Shown here: piece by piece, positions 7,466 to 15,250 of the stretch
How positions within the stretch are numbered: position 1 is the first letter of the stretch
Layout: every line of letters begins with the position of its first letter
Origin: JAVBKE01 sp031554215
Lineage (GTDB): Bacteria > Bacillota > Bacilli > JARBTR01
Reading direction: 5' to 3'
Length of the DNA stretch: 26,865 nt
Assembly (NCBI GenBank): GCA_031554215.1
Contig: JAVBKF010000117.1
Coordinates: forward strand, 1 to 26,865
Notes under the pieces: generated by a model
The model's database searches: none
What the model was told of the DNA's origin: nothing
Seen by the model: only the letters and a program-made list of their open reading frames with translations
Program-made: the position numbers and the translations under genes

Positions 7466-7483
7466 ATAAATCGCTTACACCAC

Positions 7484-7513
7484 AAAAAAATCCCCGTTTT
7501 TATACGGAGATTT
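7484..7513 (-). terminator. Rho-independent terminator of spoIVB
   Basis: On the minus strand AAATCTCCG pairs with CGGGGATTT (arms 7505-7513 and 7488-7496, one G-U pair), with an 8-base loop and a run of seven U (7490-7484). It lies 11 bases after the spoIVB stop and upstream of the spo0A promoter. Confidence 0.9.
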
Positions 7514-7523
7514 CATTGCTCAC

Positions 7524-8804
7524 CTATCCAGCTTTCTGACTCGGTTCGTAAATATCAATCCCTGCTTCCTCTAGCATCCACTCAATATGAACACCGTATC
7601 CTGAGGTTGGATCATTGACAAATACATGCTTTACAGCACCAATTAATTTACCATTTTGAATAATTTGACTTCCACTCATCCCTTGGACAATCCCCCCCGT
7701 TTTATCGAGTAAGCGAGGGTCGGTAATTTTGATAATCAGCCCTTTTGTTGCTGGAAACTTTTGCGCCACTGAGTTCACTACTTCCACTGAGAATTTCTCT
7801 ACTTTCTTACCATCAATGACGGTTAGAATTTCTGCAGGTCCCTTTTTCACTTCTGATGATAGTGCTATCGGTAAGCTGCCATCATAATGATTGTTTTCGA
7901 TCGTTGCCGTCATTTTACCAAAAATACCAAATGGCGTATTGGAAACAATATTGCCGATTTCTTCACCATCCGAGGCAAAATGCGCTAATTTCTCACCTGG
8001 TGTGCCGTTCTGACCCTTATCAATTGATGTGATGGTTGACCGGAAGATTGTCCCGTCTTTAACCACAATTGGTGTCTTTGTGTCGGCATCTGATATCACA
8101 TGACCAAGAGCACCATATTTCTTAGAAGCCGGATCAAAGAAAGTTAATGTACCGATTCCAGCAGCTGAGTCACGAATATAAAGACCCAGTTTCAGCGTTT
8201 GATCATCTACATCCTTTTCTGGCTTCACAGCAATGATCTGTTCTTTTTCATTTCGGATGATTTTGACATTGACACTTTCCGTGTTCACAGTTTGGAGAAT
8301 CTCAGAGATGCTATTCATATTGGTGACGTACTTTTCGTCAATTTCTGAGATAATATCACCAACCTGAATACCAGCTTCTTCCCCAGGAGAACGCTGCCCA
8401 GAAGCTCCTTTAATCTTATGATAGCCAACCACAAGTACCCCTAAGGTATTCAGTTGAACACCGATTGATTGCCCACCAGGAACAACTCTGAACTCTTTCA
8501 ATACCCTGACACTCGTTTTCTTTACTGGAATACCGGCAAGATTGAAGACAACTTCTGATTGCCCGACCGCTTCCCCAGTAATATCAACACCTTTACTACT
8601 TTCGCGGAATGCGAAAGCCGCCTGACCATCTTCCGCCCTTGAACCAATGTGTTCATTTGTCGGAATATGAACTTGTTCACCTTTAAAAACGACAACACTT
8701 GTAGGAATTTTCATATATCGAATGAAATCTTGACTAGTGCAAACAATAATCAACAGTGCGAGGAGTGTGGACCCAATTAACCGTTTGATAACTTCCTTAC
8801 TCAT
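7524..8804 (-). CDS. spoIVB: SpoIVB serine peptidase (S55), sigma-K checkpoint signal
   Basis: A protease made in the forespore and secreted into the intermembrane space, where it triggers the SpoIVFA/SpoIVFB complex that processes pro-sigma-K. The 426-residue protein starts with a membrane anchor (about residues 9-25). A PDZ domain around 110-195 contains SPGEEAGIQVGDIISEID. The S55 peptidase domain shows His235 in YGALGHVISDADT, Asp362 in ITDPRLLDKTGG, and the nucleophile Ser377 in GIVQGMSGSQ; these sit one position before the B. subtilis residues His236, Asp363 and Ser378 as I recall them. I chose the ATG at 8804, which follows AAGGAGGAGGAAA; a longer open frame upstream lacks such a site. 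It has its own terminator. In Bacillus it is under forespore sigma-F/sigma-G; I could not place that promoter with confidence. Confidence 0.97.
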   Translation of the reverse strand: MSKEVIKRLIGSTLLALLIIVCTSQDFIRYMKIPTSVVVFKGEQVHIPTNEHIGSRAEDGQAAFAFRESSKGVDITGEAVGQSEVVFNLAGIPVKKTSVRVLKEFRVVPGGQSIGVQLNTLGVLVVGYHKIKGASGQRSPGEEAGIQVGDIISEIDEKYVTNMNSISEILQTVNTESVNVKIIRNEKEQIIAVKPEKDVDDQTLKLGLYIRDSAAGIGTLTFFDPASKKYGALGHVISDADTKTPIVVKDGTIFRSTITSIDKGQNGTPGEKLAHFASDGEEIGNIVSNTPFGIFGKMTATIENNHYDGSLPIALSSEVKKGPAEILTVIDGKKVEKFSVEVVNSVAQKFPATKGLIIKITDPRLLDKTGGIVQGMSGSQIIQNGKLIGAVKHVFVNDPTSGYGVHIEWMLEEAGIDIYEPSQKAG

Positions 8805-8924
8805 TTTCCTCCTCCTTATCACTAGGTGCCAGTAAACAAACCTAACGCTTACAGTATGTTGTATAAGACCAAAAACAAGTTTCTTGGCACAAACAATGAT
8901 AAAAAACATCTCATCCTAGTATCA

Positions 8925-8958
8925 ACTGGCAAGCTTTGTCCTCTGTTATCTTGCCAGT
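8925..8958. repeat. 9-bp perfect inverted repeat upstream of spoIVB
   Basis: ACTGGCAAG (8925-8933) and CTTGCCAGT (8950-8958) are perfect complements separated by 16 bases. Neither side has a U-run. It lies about 120 bases upstream of the spoIVB start and could be an operator or an RNA hairpin. A related TGCCAG recurs at 9075-9080 inside the predicted recN terminator. Confidence 0.4.
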
Positions 8959-9067
8959 AATACGCCTTCATTATCCCGAATAAAAAAGTGCCCCCACTCA
9001 TGATAGCTCGATGATACGCAGGTATAGTAGCCGCTTATATGCAAGCATCTATCCTTGCCACTAGCAT

Positions 9068-9101
9068 AAAAAAATGCCAGTATCCCTCGAAAAAGCTAGC
9101 A
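9068..9101 (-). terminator. Probable terminator of recN
   Basis: On the minus strand TGCTAG (9101-9096) pairs with CTGGCA (9080-9075), including one G-U pair, and seven U follow (9074-9068). It lies about 280 bases after the recN stop. The stem is short and the loop is 15 bases, so strength is uncertain. Confidence 0.45.
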
Positions 9102-9381
9102 AGCATTTCAAAGAAACAAAGAGGATTCAGTTCTACCTTCACCTTAATTTTCTGACGAAAGCAAGTACCCCTCTGCATAGCTAAGCGTGCTAAAAAGTTC
9201 ACGGGCTACCTCACTAATTTTGCCGAGAAGGTCGTAATTTATAACTGAAAAATAAAGTAAAATAGCTGACAACAGCAAAAACGTGAGGAATCATCCCTAA
9301 GTGGGTGCTCTCGATGGAAAATTTTTCATTCCACGGACTCGTTTTTGTGTTGACAGCTATTCCAAATACCTGATGATTTGT

Positions 9382-11076
9382 TTACTGTGCCAAAAGACGT
9401 TCTTTTGTTTGCTCTGCTTGGACAAACATCTCCTTGACATGTGCCTCTGTATAAGTGTTTGTATCCTTACCAGAAATCATACGACCAATCTCGACAATCC
9501 GTTCTGGTTCTTCAAGAATACGAACCGATGTCGACGTCGTTGATGCCTTCTGCTCTTTCGCAATAAATAAATGTGTGTCTGCCATTGAAGCCACATGTGG
9601 CAAGTGAGAAATACAAAATACTTGCGAATCAATCGACACCTGATAGATTTTCTCAGCAATTGATTGCGCCACGCGTCCACTCACACCCGTATCAATTTCA
9701 TCGAAAATAATCGAAGTCGTCCCTTGATGAATAGAGAAAATTGTCTTAATCGCCAGCATAATGCGTGATAGTTCTCCGCCAGAAGCTGTTTTGGTCAACG
9801 GTTTCAGTGGCTCTCCTGGATTGGCTGCAATATAAAACTCAGCGACATCAATACCCGTTTCATTTGGCTCACAAGTGCTAAGCTGAGCGGCAAATTGTGC
9901 TTTTTCCATGTACAGATCCTTCAATTGACGATGAATTTCTTTTGCCAAACGTTTGGCTAGTTCATGACGAACAACCGATAACTGCTTTGCCTGAACGGAC
10001 AATTTTTCTTTCAGTTCTCCGTGTTTTGCAGTCAGCTCTTCCTGTCTACTCTCCCGGTTCTCAAATTGCGATAATTCTTCACTAATCTGTGTCCGGAAAG
10101 CAAGAATCTCTTCGATGTCGTACCCATATTTTCGTTTTAATCCATTAATGACATCTAGTCTCGATTCAACTTCTCCAAGCCTCGCCTCATCAAATTCAAA
10201 ATCATCCAATGTGCCACTAATCGTCATTGAGATATCTTCTAAAATATAGTAAGCATTGGCGAGAGACTCTGATTGCGATCGGTACGCTTCATCGTAATGA
10301 GAGATGGCATCCATATCAGATTTTGCGACACCAATGAGTTCGATTCCAGCACGTTCACCAGAAAGTGCCGCATAGATACTTTGCAACTTACCTTGAATCT
10401 TTTCAAAATTATTCAGTTTTCCTTTTTCCTCAAGCAAAGACTCTTCTTCACCGACAACTAATTTTGCTTTAGAAATTTCATCTTGCTGAAATCGCAATAA
10501 ATCTAATTTTTGTGCAAGCATTTGGTCATCGAGTGTATATTTCTTTAGTTCCCGGTTTACGTCTGTAAACTGATTATATATTTCTTGGTAACAGGCGAGT
10601 GGTTTTGCTATTTTATCTGCACCATACTTATCAAGTAATCCGAGGTGAACACCCCCGTCCATCAGCTCTTGATGCTCATGTTGCCCATGGATATCAATTG
10701 TCTTAATCCCTACATCTCTCAGCGTCGAAATTTTCACCATTCGCCCATTCAAGTAGCAAGTACTCTTGCCACTACGCGTTAATACCCTGCGGAAAATCAA
10801 GGTGTTTTCTTCCGTATCAATATCCAGTGCTCTGACTTTAACAAGCGCTGGGTGGTCTTCATTGTCAAACTGAAACAAGCCTTCGATTTCAGCTTTCTCC
10901 TCGCCATAACGAATTAAATCTGTACTCCCGCGTCCACCAAGAAGAATTGCAATGGCATCAATTAGAATTGATTTTCCGGCACCAGTCTCACCAGTTAGCA
11001 CTGTTAGTCCTTGGTTGAAAGCAATTTGTTGCTTCTCGATAATGGCAAAGTTTTTGATTGAAAGTTCTATAAGCAT
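9382..11076 (-). CDS. recN: DNA repair ATPase RecN
   Basis: An SMC-like ATPase recruited early to DNA double-strand breaks. The 564-residue protein has the N-terminal Walker A GETGAGKS (29-36), the family segment TIDIHGQHEHQELMD (about 127-140), a central coiled coil (about 160-400), the ABC signature TASGGELSR (430-438) and Walker B TSIIFDEIDTG (454-464), followed by CISHLPHVAS. Length and motif spacing are complete. The ATG at 11076 follows AAGGAAGTGAACC. In Bacillus, ahrC/argR lies between tlyA and recN; here that place holds only a terminator and repeats, so recN is probably transcribed alone. I saw no clear LexA box in its upstream region. Confidence 0.98.
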   Translation of the reverse strand: MLIELSIKNFAIIEKQQIAFNQGLTVLTGETGAGKSILIDAIAILLGGRGSTDLIRYGEEKAEIEGLFQFDNEDHPALVKVRALDIDTEENTLIFRRVLTRSGKSTCYLNGRMVKISTLRDVGIKTIDIHGQHEHQELMDGGVHLGLLDKYGADKIAKPLACYQEIYNQFTDVNRELKKYTLDDQMLAQKLDLLRFQQDEISKAKLVVGEEESLLEEKGKLNNFEKIQGKLQSIYAALSGERAGIELIGVAKSDMDAISHYDEAYRSQSESLANAYYILEDISMTISGTLDDFEFDEARLGEVESRLDVINGLKRKYGYDIEEILAFRTQISEELSQFENRESRQEELTAKHGELKEKLSVQAKQLSVVRHELAKRLAKEIHRQLKDLYMEKAQFAAQLSTCEPNETGIDVAEFYIAANPGEPLKPLTKTASGGELSRIMLAIKTIFSIHQGTTSIIFDEIDTGVSGRVAQSIAEKIYQVSIDSQVFCISHLPHVASMADTHLFIAKEQKASTTSTSVRILEEPERIVEIGRMISGKDTNTYTEAHVKEMFVQAEQTKERLLAQ

Positions 11077-11182
11077 TGGTTCACTTCCTTAAGTGATGTT
11101 CTATACCTTACATAGTATCTCATAGAGCGTTTTCTGTACAGGCAACTATTTAAGATAATTTTTATTTAGTGGGCAATCTGAC

Positions 11183-11218
11183 AAAAAATGACCTTTGAAC
11201 AAGGCAAAGTGCAAAGGT
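11183..11218 (-). terminator. Probable terminator of the tlyA operon
   Basis: On the minus strand ACCTTTG (11218-11212) pairs with CAAAGGT (11197-11191) and is followed by CATTTTTT (six U at 11188-11183). The 14-base loop is long but the placement after tlyA and before recN is right. Confidence 0.55.
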
Positions 11219-11271
11219 TTCTGAAAGAGATGGTGGAGGAATGTACTGTGGGTTCGTGAATACAGATGCTA

Positions 11272-11293
11272 TTGCGCTTCTTATCAAGCGCAA
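11272..11293. repeat. 8-bp perfect inverted repeat
   Basis: TTGCGCTT (11272-11279) and AAGCGCAA (11286-11293) flank a 6-base loop. There is no adjacent U-run on the minus strand. It may be an RNA hairpin in the tlyA 3' region. Confidence 0.5.
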
Positions 11294-11317
11294 CCGGCGT
11301 GTTTTTCTATCTTAGTA

Positions 11318-11339
11318 GACCATGCAAAGACCATGCAAA
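11318..11339. repeat. Perfect 11-base tandem duplication
   Basis: GACCATGCAAA occurs twice back to back (11318-11328, 11329-11339) just downstream of tlyA. It looks like a small local duplication in non-coding DNA. Confidence 0.7.
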
Positions 11340-11379
11340 TGAGCGACAATCAGAAGCCCCATTTGGGGCAATAAATAAA

Positions 11380-12204
11380 TCATTTTCTAGTCAGTAACGC
11401 AGCGTGTGCTAAGTCAACAACTGCCCCTAATGAACAGGTGCCATGATCTGCCCCGTTTAGATGTTCACCACTCCAAACAAGATGAAAAAGAAACTCAACA
11501 TTCCCTTCTCCGCCTGTAATAGGACTATGTGTTGCGCCCAAGAAATGGTAGCCCAGCGAAAGAGCCACTGATTTAACCATTTCAAGTACCTGTTGATGCG
11601 TGTCCTTATCGCGGATAATGCCTTTTTCTCCAACCTGTTCTCGTTCTGCCTCAAATTGAGGCTTAACGAGGCAAATGCAAACACCACCCGGCACGAGAAT
11701 CTCTGTCAAAGGTGGCAAGATTAATTCAAGTGAAATAAACGACACATCAATCGTCGCAATCGTTGGTTCTCCTGCCGTAAAATCGGCTGCTGTTGCCGCA
11801 CGGAAATTCATCTTTTCCATGGCAATCACGCGCGCGTCATTCCGAATCTTCCAAGCAAGCTGGTTTGTCCCAACATCAACTGCATAGGACTGCTTGGCAC
11901 CGTTTTGGAGTGCACAATCTGTGAAACCACCTGTCGAAGCGCCGATGTCAAGTAGAATTTGTCCTGTGACATCAATCGCAAAGAATGATAACGCTTTTTC
12001 CAGCTTGTAACCACCACGAGAAACATAGCGAGATCCTTTGCGTTTCACCGTCACAACCTTCGTTAAGGGCACTAGTTCCCCCGGCGTGTCGACGCGCACT
12101 TCATCAGCATAGACAATCCCTGCCATAATTTCACGTTTGGCTTTCTCCACTGATTCAGATAAGCCTATTTTGAATAAAAGTTGATCTGCTCGAAGCTTTT
12201 TCAT
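11380..12204 (-). CDS. tlyA: TlyA-family rRNA 2'-O-methyltransferase (YqxC)
   Basis: A cytidine-2'-O-methyltransferase/hemolysin A family protein of 274 residues. The N-terminal S4 RNA-binding domain (about 3-60) contains RADQLLFKIGLSESVEKAKREIMAG. The linker SRGGYKLEKAL is followed by the FtsJ-like methyltransferase fold with the S-adenosylmethionine loop LDIGASTGGFTD (about 90-101), the second acidic strand AVDVGTNQLAWKIR, and the catalytic-region segments ATIDVSFISL and CLVKPQFE. The ATG at 12204 lies 5 bases after dxs, and its ribosome-binding site AAGGATAAG overlaps the dxs stop, so the two are translationally linked. The dxs-tlyA order is standard for Bacillales. The hemolysin name is historical and does not imply toxin function. 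Confidence 0.95.
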   Translation of the reverse strand: MKKLRADQLLFKIGLSESVEKAKREIMAGIVYADEVRVDTPGELVPLTKVVTVKRKGSRYVSRGGYKLEKALSFFAIDVTGQILLDIGASTGGFTDCALQNGAKQSYAVDVGTNQLAWKIRNDARVIAMEKMNFRAATAADFTAGEPTIATIDVSFISLELILPPLTEILVPGGVCICLVKPQFEAEREQVGEKGIIRDKDTHQQVLEMVKSVALSLGYHFLGATHSPITGGEGNVEFLFHLVWSGEHLNGADHGTCSLGAVVDLAHAALLTRK

Positions 12205-12209
12205 AAATC

Positions 12210-14099
12210 TTATCCTTTTTGCAATGTCTGTGGGCGCAAGGCCTTCACTTCATTGATGATTCCTTCAACTGTAATCCCTAAATCGGCCATCAGTAACGGC
12301 ACAGCACCATGCTCAATAAATTCATCTGGAATCCCTAAACACTTGATACGCTGCGGTTGATCACAACGACTTGCATATTCTAACACGGCACTACCAAAGC
12401 CGCCCTGAAGCATCGCTTCCTCCACCGTCAGAACCGGTAACCCGGCTGCGAAAATCTCCGCTAACATTGCTTCATCAAGTGGTTTAATAAAGCGTGCATT
12501 GACCACACGGACAGAAAACCCGTTCTTGCTGAGTTTCTTTGCAGCCTCTAGCGCAATTGGAATTGTCGTGCCAAACGTCAAGATAACAACATCATTACCC
12601 GGCTGAAGCACTTCCCATTTGCCATATGGAATCATCTGCAGCGTTCCATCCATAGGAACACCTAGCCCGTTCCCGCGAGGAAAACGGACACCAACTGGAC
12701 CGGTCTCGTAATGAAAGGCCGAATAAATCATATGCTGCCCTTCGTTCTCATCCTTCGGCATCATTAAAGTCATATTGGGGATATGACGCATGAAAGAAAT
12801 ATCATAGACACCTTGATGGGTCTCACCATCATCGCCAACTAGTCCTGATCGGTCAATCCCAAAAACAACCGGTAACTTCTGCCTAGCCACATCATGCAGT
12901 ACCTGATCGTATGCTCGTTGCACAAAAGTTGAATAAATTGCTAAGTACGGTTTCATCCCAACCGCAGCAAGTCCAGCTGCCATTGTCGTCGCATGTTGCT
13001 CAGCGATGCCAACATCAATCATTCGGTCTGGGAATTCCGAACGAAGCCCTTCCAGTTTTGAACCAACCGGCATTGCAGGGGTGATTGCCACAATCCGCTT
13101 ATCATCCCGTGCCATCCTTCGGACCGTTTCACTCATCACCGCACTCCATGCTGGCGCTAATTGCTTCGACTTAATCACTTCACCAGTTTCTACTTTGTAC
13201 GGTCCGATTCCATGCCATGTCCCTACTTTATCAGTTTCTGCTGGTTTGAAGCCTTTGCCCTTTTTCGTGACAACATGGACAATCACAGGACCATCAATTT
13301 TCTTAGCATACTTTAAATTCTCACTGAGCTGTTGAAAATCATGCCCATCAACAAGTCCGAGATAAGTGAAGCCTAATTCCTCAAAAAACATGCCCGGAAC
13401 AAGTGCATACTTAAAGCTCCCTTTTAACCGCTCAGCAATCGCTGCTAAATCTTTGCCAACCTTCGGGACAGAATTAATGACTGTTTCAATATCCTTTTTC
13501 ATGCTCTTATACTTACGTGCAGCACGAAGCCTACCAAGCACTGAATGAAGCGCGCCAACATTTGGCGCAATTGACATTTCATTGTCGTTCAAAATGACAA
13601 TGACACGGCGCTTCTCATGACCAATATGATTTAAAGCCTCGAGTGCCATTCCGCCAGACAAAGCACCATCCCCGATAATCGGAACAACATGATGCTTCGA
13701 CTCACTCAAATCACGCGCAATCGCCATCCCCGCGGCAGCAGAAATCGAAGTAGAACTATGACCTGTTTCCCAAACGTCATGTTCACTTTCAATCCGTTTA
13801 GGAAACCCACATAGTCCTTTATGTTGTCTGAGTGTTGCAAAATCACCCGCACGTCCTGTTAAGATTTTATGTACGTAGGCCTGATGACCAACATCCCAAA
13901 GAAACTTATCGTCAGGGCTATTAAATTCTTTATGTAACGCCATTGTTAGTTCTACAACACCCAAGTTTGGACCAATATGGCCACCCGTAATCGCACATTT
14001 TTCGATCAAAAACTGACGAATATCCGCCGCCACATCCACTAGTTCGTCATCGTGCAGTTCCTTCAAAAATGTTGGGTTTTTAATTGATAAAAGATCCAA
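12210..14099 (-). CDS. dxs: 1-deoxy-D-xylulose-5-phosphate synthase
   Basis: A thiamine diphosphate enzyme that condenses pyruvate with glyceraldehyde 3-phosphate, the first step of the non-mevalonate isoprenoid pathway. The N-terminal domain has GGHIGPNLG, FLWDVGHQAYVHK, and the cofactor motif GDGALSGGMALEALN...LNDNEMS. The transketolase-type central domain includes DVGIAEQHATTMAAGLA, with the catalytic Glu, and the C-terminal domain follows. I chose a TTG start at 14099, preceded by GGAGCGAGATAA, because it gives the family N-terminus (M)DLLSIKNPTFLK and 629 residues. The alternative is a TTG at 14132 directly after the ispA stop, giving 640 residues without a suitable binding site. It lies between ispA and tlyA in one tight operon, so precursor synthesis and prenyl chain elongation are co-expressed. 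Confidence 0.97.
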   Translation of the reverse strand: MDLLSIKNPTFLKELHDDELVDVAADIRQFLIEKCAITGGHIGPNLGVVELTMALHKEFNSPDDKFLWDVGHQAYVHKILTGRAGDFATLRQHKGLCGFPKRIESEHDVWETGHSSTSISAAAGMAIARDLSESKHHVVPIIGDGALSGGMALEALNHIGHEKRRVIVILNDNEMSIAPNVGALHSVLGRLRAARKYKSMKKDIETVINSVPKVGKDLAAIAERLKGSFKYALVPGMFFEELGFTYLGLVDGHDFQQLSENLKYAKKIDGPVIVHVVTKKGKGFKPAETDKVGTWHGIGPYKVETGEVIKSKQLAPAWSAVMSETVRRMARDDKRIVAITPAMPVGSKLEGLRSEFPDRMIDVGIAEQHATTMAAGLAAVGMKPYLAIYSTFVQRAYDQVLHDVARQKLPVVFGIDRSGLVGDDGETHQGVYDISFMRHIPNMTLMMPKDENEGQHMIYSAFHYETGPVGVRFPRGNGLGVPMDGTLQMIPYGKWEVLQPGNDVVILTFGTTIPIALEAAKKLSKNGFSVRVVNARFIKPLDEAMLAEIFAAGLPVLTVEEAMLQGGFGSAVLEYASRCDQPQRIKCLGIPDEFIEHGAVPLLMADLGITVEGIINEVKALRPQTLQKG

Positions 14100-14133
14100 A
14101 TTATCTCGCTCCAAAAGTTTTTTGTAAATCAAC

Positions 14134-15015
14134 TTACTTCTTTCTAGTCACAACCATTTCAAGAAACTGGGTTAATAAATCGTGGTCACAGGCAACCTTC
14201 GACAGTGCCTGCCTTGCTGCCTCATCATGTGACGCTAGATGCGCCTTTGCCCCAGCTAGGCCTAGAATTGCCGGGTATGTACTTTTAAAATTATCGATGT
14301 CACTGCCAACTGGTTTGCCAATGACCTGTTCGTCACCCTCAATATCAAGAATATCATCTTGAATCTGAAATGCAATACCGATGTGCTTGGCAAACTGTTT
14401 CAAATGAATAATGTCCTGATCCGATGCATTCGCGAGTATCGCACCTGCGACAAGGCTATATTCAATTAACTTCGCCGTTTTATAGAAATGAATGGCTTCT
14501 AGTTCTTCAATTGAAATATCCCCCTGCTCCGCTTCGATATCATCGACCTGACCACGTACCATACCGTGCATGCCAGCAGCAACCGAAAGTTCTGAAACAA
14601 GACGTATCTTCTGTATATTAGTATACTGTGCTTCTAGCGTAAGTATGTGAAAAGCAGCAGGCTGCATAGCATCACCTGCCAATGTCGCTAGTGCATCGCC
14701 AAACACTTTATGATTAGTCGGTTTTCCTCTACGCAGATCATCGTCATCCATACAAGGCAGGTCATCATGAATCAGTGAATAAGTGTGAATCATTTCAACA
14801 GCCGCTGCGGCGCTCAGTCCAAGCTGCGGATTTTGTCCAAACGATTCGATTACTGCTAGCACGAGCATTGGACGAATCCGTTTACCGCCTGCTTCCAAGG
14901 AATAGCGCATCGCTTTTTGTAAGGACACTGCTGTTTGCACATTTTCTACAGATGCAAGCAGGAACCGTTCAAACCCATTCAGGTTTTCCGCAAAAAATGC
15001 ATCAAGCCTTGTCAT
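14134..15015 (-). CDS. ispA: Farnesyl diphosphate synthase (short-chain polyprenyl synthetase)
   Basis: Builds C15 farnesyl diphosphate from isopentenyl and dimethylallyl/geranyl diphosphate. The 293-residue protein has the all-helical prenyl transferase signatures: GGKRIRP (about 43-49), the first aspartate-rich motif DDLPCMDDDD (84-93) with the two-residue insertion of bacterial farnesyl synthases, RRGKPT, and the second motif DDILD (220-224). I chose the ATG at 15015, one base after the xseB stop and after AAGGTGAGG. A GTG at 15051 inside xseB is possible in frame but less supported. It sits in the xseA-xseB-ispA-dxs order typical of the group. Geranylgeranyl synthase is the alternative activity. 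Confidence 0.95.
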   Translation of the reverse strand: MTRLDAFFAENLNGFERFLLASVENVQTAVSLQKAMRYSLEAGGKRIRPMLVLAVIESFGQNPQLGLSAAAAVEMIHTYSLIHDDLPCMDDDDLRRGKPTNHKVFGDALATLAGDAMQPAAFHILTLEAQYTNIQKIRLVSELSVAAGMHGMVRGQVDDIEAEQGDISIEELEAIHFYKTAKLIEYSLVAGAILANASDQDIIHLKQFAKHIGIAFQIQDDILDIEGDEQVIGKPVGSDIDNFKSTYPAILGLAGAKAHLASHDEAARQALSKVACDHDLLTQFLEMVVTRKK

Positions 15016-15016
15016 C

Positions 15017-15250
15017 TCATGCCTCACCTTCAACAGAAAACGGTTTCTCACCCTCGTCTGTCATAATCGTAGTTATTTGTTCTTCCGCTTTATTGAGCTT
15101 TTCATTACACCATTTTGACAGTTCCAAACCTTCTTTATAGAGGTCAATCGCCTCATCCAGTTCTACTTTTCCTTCTTCTAAACGACGAACAATCGTTTCT
15201 AATTTCTCCATTGATTGTTCAAACGTCAACACTGCTTCTTTCTTAGCCAT
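15017..15250 (-). CDS. xseB: Exodeoxyribonuclease VII small subunit
   Basis: Small subunit of the nuclease that degrades single-stranded DNA from both ends in processing and mismatch repair. The 77-residue protein is almost entirely helical, with the family core LTFEQSMEKLETIVRRLEEGKVELDEAIDLYKEGLEL...CNEKLNKAEEQI, as expected for the coiled coil that wraps XseA. The chosen ATG at 15250 is preceded by AAGGAG at 7 bases. A GTG at 15259 in the same frame would add three residues but overlaps the binding site. The gene overlaps the 3' end of xseA by 8 bases, ensuring coupled synthesis of the two subunits. Confidence 0.95.
   Translation of the reverse strand: MAKKEAVLTFEQSMEKLETIVRRLEEGKVELDEAIDLYKEGLELSKWCNEKLNKAEEQITTIMTDEGEKPFSVEGEA

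Larger units (their letters stand above)
8805..9381. other. Gene-free spacer between spoIVB and recN
   Basis: The 577 bases are the longest gene-free stretch in the window. They contain an inverted repeat (8925-8958), a probable recN terminator (9068-9101), a weaker AGTG-GGGG-CACT hairpin followed by six U on the minus strand (about 8982-8998), and a short GCTG/CAGC hairpin before a U-rich stretch near 9256-9275. GCAAGCAT occurs twice, about 60 bases apart (near 9040 and 9100). No open frame here has both length and a ribosome-binding site. The stretch next to spoIVB should hold its promoter. Confidence 0.45.
11077..11379. other. Spacer between tlyA and recN where argR/ahrC is usually found
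   Basis: The 303 bases are too short for the roughly 450-base argR gene. Reading the minus strand in the three frames I found no ArgR-like segment. The spacer contains a terminator (11183-11218), a perfect inverted repeat (11272-11293), an 11-base tandem duplication (11318-11339) and a small GCCCC/GGGGC hairpin (11356-11369) next to the tlyA stop. Confidence 0.6.

Noticed and set aside
9301..9543. Open plus-strand frame of 80 codons at the recN 3' end
   Set aside because: Mostly antisense to recN; Cys-rich chance translation with no binding site.
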